From Cryptomeria japonica (lineage: Eukaryota; Streptophyta; Pinopsida; Cupressales; Cupressaceae), in assembly GCF_030272615.1 (NCBI RefSeq), contig NC_081406.1, positions 143,647,041-143,711,040 of the forward strand: a stretch of 64,000 bases of DNA. The letters run 5' to 3'. A program made the position numbers and the translations under genes. Position 1 is the stretch's first letter; each line of letters starts with the position of its first letter. The notes under the pieces were generated by a model. That model had not been told where the DNA came from. It worked only from the letters and a program-made list of their open reading frames with translations, and did not search any database. Positions 58,701 to 64,000 of the stretch are shown piece after piece.

Positions 58701-59899
58701 ACAACCTCCCTCGCGATGATTTTAGGATCATCCACCTCAGAGCCATTACTTATCTTAATCTCTGAAATTCGGTTAATGATTCTCCTAAGTTTCACACTAT
58801 TGTGAAAGAATTTAGTGTTCCTATCTCCTTCGTCCAACCATGTCTCCCTAGATTTTTGTTTCCAAAAGACCTCCTCTTTTGCAAGAATATTTTCTTGTTC
58901 AAAGAGTTTATTTTCTCTTAGAAACAAAGCTTCATCCATTCATTTCCTCATAACCACTTCATTTACCTCTACTAACTCTGCTTCCACCTCGGCCTTCTTG
59001 TCAAAAATATTACCAAAATGCTCCATATTCCATAGAAAGATTCTGCTTAATTATCTTAAGCTTATTGACTACCTTATAGACCCCAGACCCAGATACCTCT
59101 GCCTCTTTCAACCATTCATCAAGAAGCTTAAGGATATCATCATCTTTCAGCCACATTTGCTCGAATTTAAAAGGGCATCTTTTTGGTCCTAAGTCACCAA
59201 GAATGCTAAGATGGATCGGGAAATGATCCAAGCCTGAGAAAGGTAAAATTAAGGCTTCTAAGGTATACACAAAGTTAGTAAGACCACTCAAAACAAAGAA
59301 CCTATCTAGTTTTTCTGCTATATTACTAAAATCTAACCTTCTATTGTTCCAGGTAAAGGCGTCTTTAACCATGTTAATCTCTATCAGGCCACATCGATGG
59401 ACCCAATCTACAAAGTCTAAAGTTGCTCTAGAGATTCTACCTATGCCTCCTCATTTCTCATATTGGTTCATGATTGCATTAAAGTCACCTCCTAAAATGC
59501 AAAGCTGATCTAGGGAGTTTGTGAATTCCTCTATTTCCTTCCAAACTCTTTTTTTGTCCTTATTTAGAGTTGGCCCATAAACATTAATAAAGATAAAATC
59601 TAGTTTTTTTTCAAGCTGGTAACCCTGCCACTTATCCAATTGCCTTGAGACTCTAATAATGAGAATCTTATATTGCATGGATCCCAAATAATGGCCAGAC
59701 CTCTAGAGGCTCCATTGGATGGAACCCTTATAATATGTCTAAAGCCTAGACATTTACCAAAGGAGGCTAAGTTAACATTCTCTAATTCAGTTTCTTGTAA
59801 CAAAACTAAATCAGGATTATAGTTAGATAGACAACGTTTGACTATCCGTTGTTTGTTAGGGGCATTTAAACCCCTAACATTCCATGATAATACTTTCAT
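55716..59899 (-). pseudogene. LINE ORF2 (endonuclease, RT, zf-RVT, RNase H), frameshifted
   Basis: About 1395 codons in four segments: 59899 to about 59620, then about 59010, then about 57476, then 55716, with three frameshifts and a few stops. APE-type endonuclease: 'LSWNVRGLN', 'LLQETE', 'NVYGP', 'GGDFNAI', 'AFTWNN' and 'LDHFPI' (family SDH.P). RT: 'RPIALCNTIYKLFTK', 'LKLDIRKAYDKVDW', 'RGLRQGDPLSP' and 'QFVDDTIL' (catalytic, usually FADD). zf-RVT: 'CPLCEKEEKDKDHILLNC' near 56590. RNase H: 'NFDGASRGNPGP', 'KVEILALVEG', 'IKGDST' and 'RVDELANAG'. All RT and RNase H catalytic acids remain. ORF2 nicks DNA and copies the RNA by target-primed reverse transcription. Confidence 0.9.
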
Positions 59900-61491
59900 G
59901 GTGCTCTGGGAAGGAACTTCCCCTTCCCTGCATGAAACATGTCTGTGAGTTTAACCTGACCTTTCATTGTACCATCATGAGCTCTCAGCTTTGATAGGGA
60001 TTTACTGCCTCTCTTTTTATATAGCTTGGCACAATCAAGAGTGGATTTTCCCCCAACCCATTGTTTAATTCCCAAGGCTTTATTTTCTTTATTCTTTAAT
60101 TCTATTATGAGGACTTCCATATCAGTAACCTCAGGGGGATGAGTAAAATTCATAATCCCTTTTCTTAACAATCTTTTTTGAAGTTCAAGCTCATCCTTGT
60201 CTACTATTTCACCCAACAATTTCTCCATGATATCCTCAATGATTGAGTCACATAAATAGCTGACAATGTAGTTTACCTCTTCCTCTTTGCAAACTAGATC
60301 TGCCTCTTGTTCGTCCTTATCCATACTATTGGGGGATTCCATCGGTTGGGAGGAGCCATTATCTCCCAAATTGCTCCTGACATCCGAACCAACATCCAAA
60401 TCAGGGATAAGAGTTAATTCTCCCTTCTCCCCACCCTCTTGATCATCAATATCAAGATTAGGTTCACCCTTACTATGTTGAGATAAATTTTTAAATTCTT
60501 CCCTTACGGTCACTTCAAGGGCACAATAGTTCTTTACTACCTTAGAGTCAGAAACCCTCCCCTGCTTATCCTTCAACATATCCTCATGGGTTAGAAATAG
60601 AGTGGGATTCTTCCCCTCATCCATACTCTGGACACCTATAATTTCCCCCTCTTCCACTAAATCAAACTGCCTAGTCGGTAGAGGGTTATCCTTAATCACA
60701 AACCCTCCTTTTTCCAAATTGAAACAAATATCCAACTTAGGGATTGCTCTAGGGTTTATTTGAGAGGGAAAAACTTCTAAGACCTGTTCAAATGTTGACT
60801 CTAGATCTAGAAATCCTTTATAAAATTTAGGGTAGATTAAGAAAGATGACTCCCTAGTTCTGATTTCAATGGGGCTAAGTGAATTCACACTAATATCCAT
60901 GTTAATTACCATCACAAAATTTGAATACCTCCTATTTTTGTCACTAATCTCTATAAATTTTCCTAAGTGATTACCTATTTTCCTAATAATTTCCATGTCC
61001 ATTAATTCTACTGGTAAGATAGGGACCAAAACCGGTCTATCTACTTTAACTGATTTTAATTTGTTTGGATTGAAAGCAGGTTGCCATTCTAAAAAATTAA
61101 AATCAAAGCCTTTAAAAATCAGAGATTTACCTGTTAAGAATTCATTCTTATATCTGGCATTTCCACTCTCAATATAAAGAAAACCCTCGGACAAGATAAC
61201 AATACTTACTATCCAATTGAAGGATGACTTGAACCAATCTGCAATTGTCTCTATCGGGACTCCAAGTCTGCACCATCTAGCAAAAACCCCAAATGTTTTG
61301 CAAGATTGTTGAATCCTTTCAACCAAACTGTCATTGATTTCCAATACATTCATCACTTCTAAATTAGGGTTCATATTCTTATTCGGCTTAATCGTCGAGG
61401 GTTTGGGAGGAAGAAAAGTTTTGGGATTCTTGCATTCTTCCATGAAAACCCTAGGTATGGCATAAATACCACTCGACCTCCAATTATCCAT
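59896..61491 (-). CDS. LINE ORF1 protein, DUF4283, intact
   Basis: A 531-codon frame without stops, the longest intact protein in the window. Residues about 85-215 form the DUF4283 domain: 'SEGFLYIESG', '.FNFLEWQPAFNPNK', 'VPILPVELMDMEIIRKIG' and 'FVMVINMDIS'. It is expected to bind LINE RNA in the RNP. The zinc knuckle (CX2CX4HX4C) that usually follows DUF4283 is missing; the place reads '.FLIYPKFYKGF'. The C-terminal half is acidic (Asp, Glu, Ser) with a basic end. The stop codon overlaps the ORF2 start as ATGA. The ATG at 61491 is the first in frame. Confidence 0.8.
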   Translation of the reverse strand: MDNWRSSGIYAIPRVFMEECKNPKTFLPPKPSTIKPNKNMNPNLEVMNVLEINDSLVERIQQSCKTFGVFARWCRLGVPIETIADWFKSSFNWIVSIVILSEGFLYIESGNARYKNEFLTGKSLIFKGFDFNFLEWQPAFNPNKLKSVKVDRPVLVPILPVELMDMEIIRKIGNHLGKFIEISDKNRRYSNFVMVINMDISVNSLSPIEIRTRESSFLIYPKFYKGFLDLESTFEQVLEVFPSQINPRAIPKLDICFNLEKGGFVIKDNPLPTRQFDLVEEGEIIGVQSMDEGKNPTLFLTHEDMLKDKQGRVSDSKVVKNYCALEVTVREEFKNLSQHSKGEPNLDIDDQEGGEKGELTLIPDLDVGSDVRSNLGDNGSSQPMESPNSMDKDEQEADLVCKEEEVNYIVSYLCDSIIEDIMEKLLGEIVDKDELELQKRLLRKGIMNFTHPPEVTDMEVLIIELKNKENKALGIKQWVGGKSTLDCAKLYKKRGSKSLSKLRAHDGTMKGQVKLTDMFHAGKGKFLPRAP

Positions 61492-61927
61492 ATTTACTTT
61501 ACATTTATCATTATTTGTATTTGGCTTGACCTGGGAAACTAGTTTTTAAAAACCTTCCTCAAGATTCTGCAAATGGATGAACCTGTTGGAGATAGATTGC
61601 TTGAAAGAGCCTCCCTGGTGATGGGTATTTTGTTTGCCCTGATCACCATTTCCAGAAAAAAGGTAGATCTTTCATTACTACCCTCCTATATCTCCTTTGT
61701 TTCACCATCTGCCATTCAGATTATGCCTAAGGCAGGGGAGCCCAGTTCCTTGAGTTGCAGGGCGAGGCTGCATACTTAGTTTGCTCAAAAAACCATTTTT
61801 GTCGTTTGAGGTCTGAGTGTTTTCATGAAGAAAATCACAGAGCCATTTCCTCTTTTTTTCCCCAATTGTTACAACTCTTTTTATTTGATGGCACACACAC
61901 ACACACAAAGTAAATATATATGTATAT

Positions 61928-62413
61928 AAATTAAGAGGTTATTTTTACAAGGACCAATTTTTAAATTTAAAATCTCTTTCAGATAATTTTAAATTTAAAT
62001 TAAGAAGATTATTTTGCATAATCCTAATTTTAATTTTTAATTTTCATGGAGGCTAAATTATTATTATTATTTTATAAAAGTGGATTTACCACTAAATTTT
62101 ATTAATATTTTAACGAAGGTTAAATTATTGCTCATTATCCTTTCAATCAATTTGCTTATTTAATTGAATAATAATTTTTTCTAAAATTTTTCATTATTCA
62201 ATTATTTTTCCACTTCCAAATTTCAACTTTCAAATTTTAAATTTTAAATTCTAAATTCCAAATTTCATTTTGTATTTTTCAAAATTAAAAAAAATAATAA
62301 TACAAATTTTTTTTTAAAAAGATTTAAAAAAAAAAAAAAATCTTGTTTTATGCATTTTGTATGTTTGCATTCTTTAGTTCATTTCGTTGCAATAGTTATC
62401 ATTTCTTTTCAAA
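61928..62413 (+). other. Ty3 element leader, right part
   Basis: AT-rich leader resuming after the LINE target duplication, with the same AAATTAAGAGGTTATTTTTACAAGG-like units as 51682-52320. A poly-A run lies near 62327. Confidence 0.55.
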
Positions 62414-63573
62414 ATGTCAAATTACTCTTTGCAAGATTATCGTGCCTTTGACAATCCATTTGCTTATAATGACTATCCTTTTGAAGAAGTATATAGTAGA
62501 GAGAAACTTGAGGAGACCCTTGATGGTTTCCTTTATCCTAAGCCTTTTAAACCATCCTTTTGCCAAAGGTTAATCAACATAATTCCTAAGCCATTTAGTA
62601 GTGATGTGATGGATGAAACTCTTGATGACTTCATCCTTCTCTCTAAATTATCCTCTAAATCTCTGATAATTTGCAAGGATATTGTCATGCATGAAAATTT
62701 TCTTTATGAACCTTTACCTTCTATCAATCCTATTTATGAAGAAGATTTTGTGCTAAAAAAAGTTGATGTGGTTGACAATCCTGTTTATCAAGCTTTACCT
62801 TTTAGAGATGATACCCTAATGAGCAATGACAATTCCTCTCCTAAATCTTCTCTTGTCCATGAGGATACTTTGGTGAAAGAAACTATTATTAACACTCCTT
62901 TTACAACTCTTCCTCTTAAGGATGAAGTTTTTAAAATTGATGTTGATCTTTTTTTTAAAAGTGTCATTCCTATAAGAATACTTTAGAGCAAGAGGATGGT
63001 ATCATAAGCACCTTCCTTGATGTCACTTTACCTTCCATACATCATATCTCTCCTAGAGAAGAAGAGTTGATGGACATTGATTTACCCTCTCCCAAATTTG
63101 GTCCTTCCAATGAGGGCACAATGGTGCAGGACGAGGTTACAAGCACTTATTTCAAAGATCTCCCTCCTAAAGATGAATCTTTGAAGAATGATGTTTTTCC
63201 TAAATTATACCTCCCTCATGAGGATAATTTGGCACAAGAGGGCGAAACCATTAGAAATTTCCTTAATTCTCTCCCTTCTAGAGATGTATCCTTGGAAGAG
63301 CCTAATCAAGCCAATACCATTCATATTTCTAGTTATGAGAAGCCTAAACCCAAGGAACCTACCAATATCCTAAAAGTTGCAAAATATGAATGTGAAATAA
63401 GTGATATGGAAAGACAATTAGAACAAAAATATGGTTTTGAAATACATCAAACATTTAATGCTTGTGTTAAAAAGAAAGAACTCGATGTTCTTATCACTTC
63501 TCTTTCTTCCTCCTCTCATCCTAAGAAACAAAATGATAAGGATCTTGTTGAGAAACTCCATGGTATCTTTTAG
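62414..63573 (+). pseudogene. Ty3 gag-like ORF with degenerate internal repeats
   Basis: Two open stretches (62414-62986, 63067-63573) in different frames form one broken protein of about 385 residues. It starts 'MSNYSLQDYRAFDNPF'. The body consists of about five diverged repeats of 35-55 residues, each with an acidic start ('HED.L..E') and 'LP..DE.L', at about 62690, 62857, 62986, 63108 and 63214. A charged stretch with 'ISDMERQLEQKYG' follows. I see no CCHC knuckle. By position it is the gag or a leader ORF of the element, whose protease begins at about 63650. Confidence 0.6.
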
Positions 63574-63639
63574 CAAATATCTTCGTTTGGGACTTGATTC
63601 AAAATTCCCCTTCACACCATAGGTTGATCCAATAAGCCT

Positions 63640-63980
63640 TTCATAAAGGGGTTCCTCATCCTTTTTCTAAACCAAATGATATCACATTCTCACAAGATGA
63701 ATTGCCTTCTATAGAGGTTAGAAATAAAGACAATCCCCTTATGATTACTCCTTGTATTTATGAACACAACATAAGAGGTACTCTAATTGATAATGGGTCA
63801 ACACTTAATATTTGTCGTGTTGACTTATTAGACTAGATAAATTGGGATCATTCTTCCATTCAACCTGATCCTCTTTGTGTTTGTGGCTTTGATAATGTTC
63901 CTAGAGAGACACTTGGTATAGTCATATTACCTATCAATGTAAGACCTATGACTTTACCCACTCCTATTCACGTCTAACCA
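63640..63980 (+). pseudogene. pol: Ty3 aspartic protease start, cut by window end
   Basis: In a third frame: 'GTLIDNGSTLNICRVDLLD' (63777 on), then stop, then 'FDNVPRETLGIVILPI'. The DNGS motif and the following pattern match the retropepsin of Tat/Ogre-type plant Ty3 elements. There are stops at about 63834 and 63976. RT and integrase lie beyond the window. Confidence 0.75.
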
Positions 63981-64000
63981 TCTTAATTATAACCTTCTCC

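Overview
This window is nuclear DNA of a land plant, most likely a gymnosperm with a large, retrotransposon-filled genome. The host assignment is an inference from the density of old nested LTR elements, IFG7-like Ty3 remains, plant L1 LINEs with DUF4283 ORF1 proteins and PPR genes. No conserved single-copy gene names the species. I see no intact host gene, no tRNA or rRNA and no CRISPR array. The only host-type genes are two PPR pseudogenes.

Layout. 1-1873 is the 3' end of a Ty1/copia relic with its LTR. The same block recurs at 38849-40712. 1876-5280 holds decayed, unassigned coding traces and an LTR-like promoter. 5280-6165 and 25299-26179 are the two halves of one LINE ORF1 (minus strand), split by a 19.1-kb Athila-like Ty3/gypsy element at 6166-25298. 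That element has 1.24-kb LTRs, a tRNA-Asp-type primer site, a single gag-pol frame, a poly-G tract and a long extra ORF after pol. Its integrase region is split in turn by an 8-kb Ty1/copia element (12218-20254) with a perfect 5-bp target duplication, which itself carries a 1343-bp tandem duplication that gives it three LTRs.

27411-29146 is a P-class PPR pseudogene. 30007-33750 is a 5'-truncated LINE whose 3' part holds an extra reading frame related to the post-pol ORF of the Athila-like element. 33751-36972 is AT-rich with a long TC microsatellite. 36973-40174 is a copia deletion derivative. 41560-42136 is a PLS-type PPR relic. 42137-48510 is an IFG7-like Ty3 relic broken by three copia-type LTR insertions. 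About 49980-63980 is the LTR, leader, gag-like ORF and protease start of another Ty3 element. Its leader was split by a nearly full-length 9.6-kb LINE (52321-61927, minus strand) with an intact ORF1, a frameshifted ORF2 and a third, intact ORF of unknown family.

How it fits together. The window is a layered record of insertions: LINE ORF1, then the Athila-like element, then copia, then tandem duplication; and Ty3 leader, then LINE. Many layers can be ordered from target duplications and restored reading frames. The main novelty candidate is the protein family shared between the region after pol of an LTR element and the region after ORF2 of a LINE. A second is the three-ORF organisation of both LINEs.
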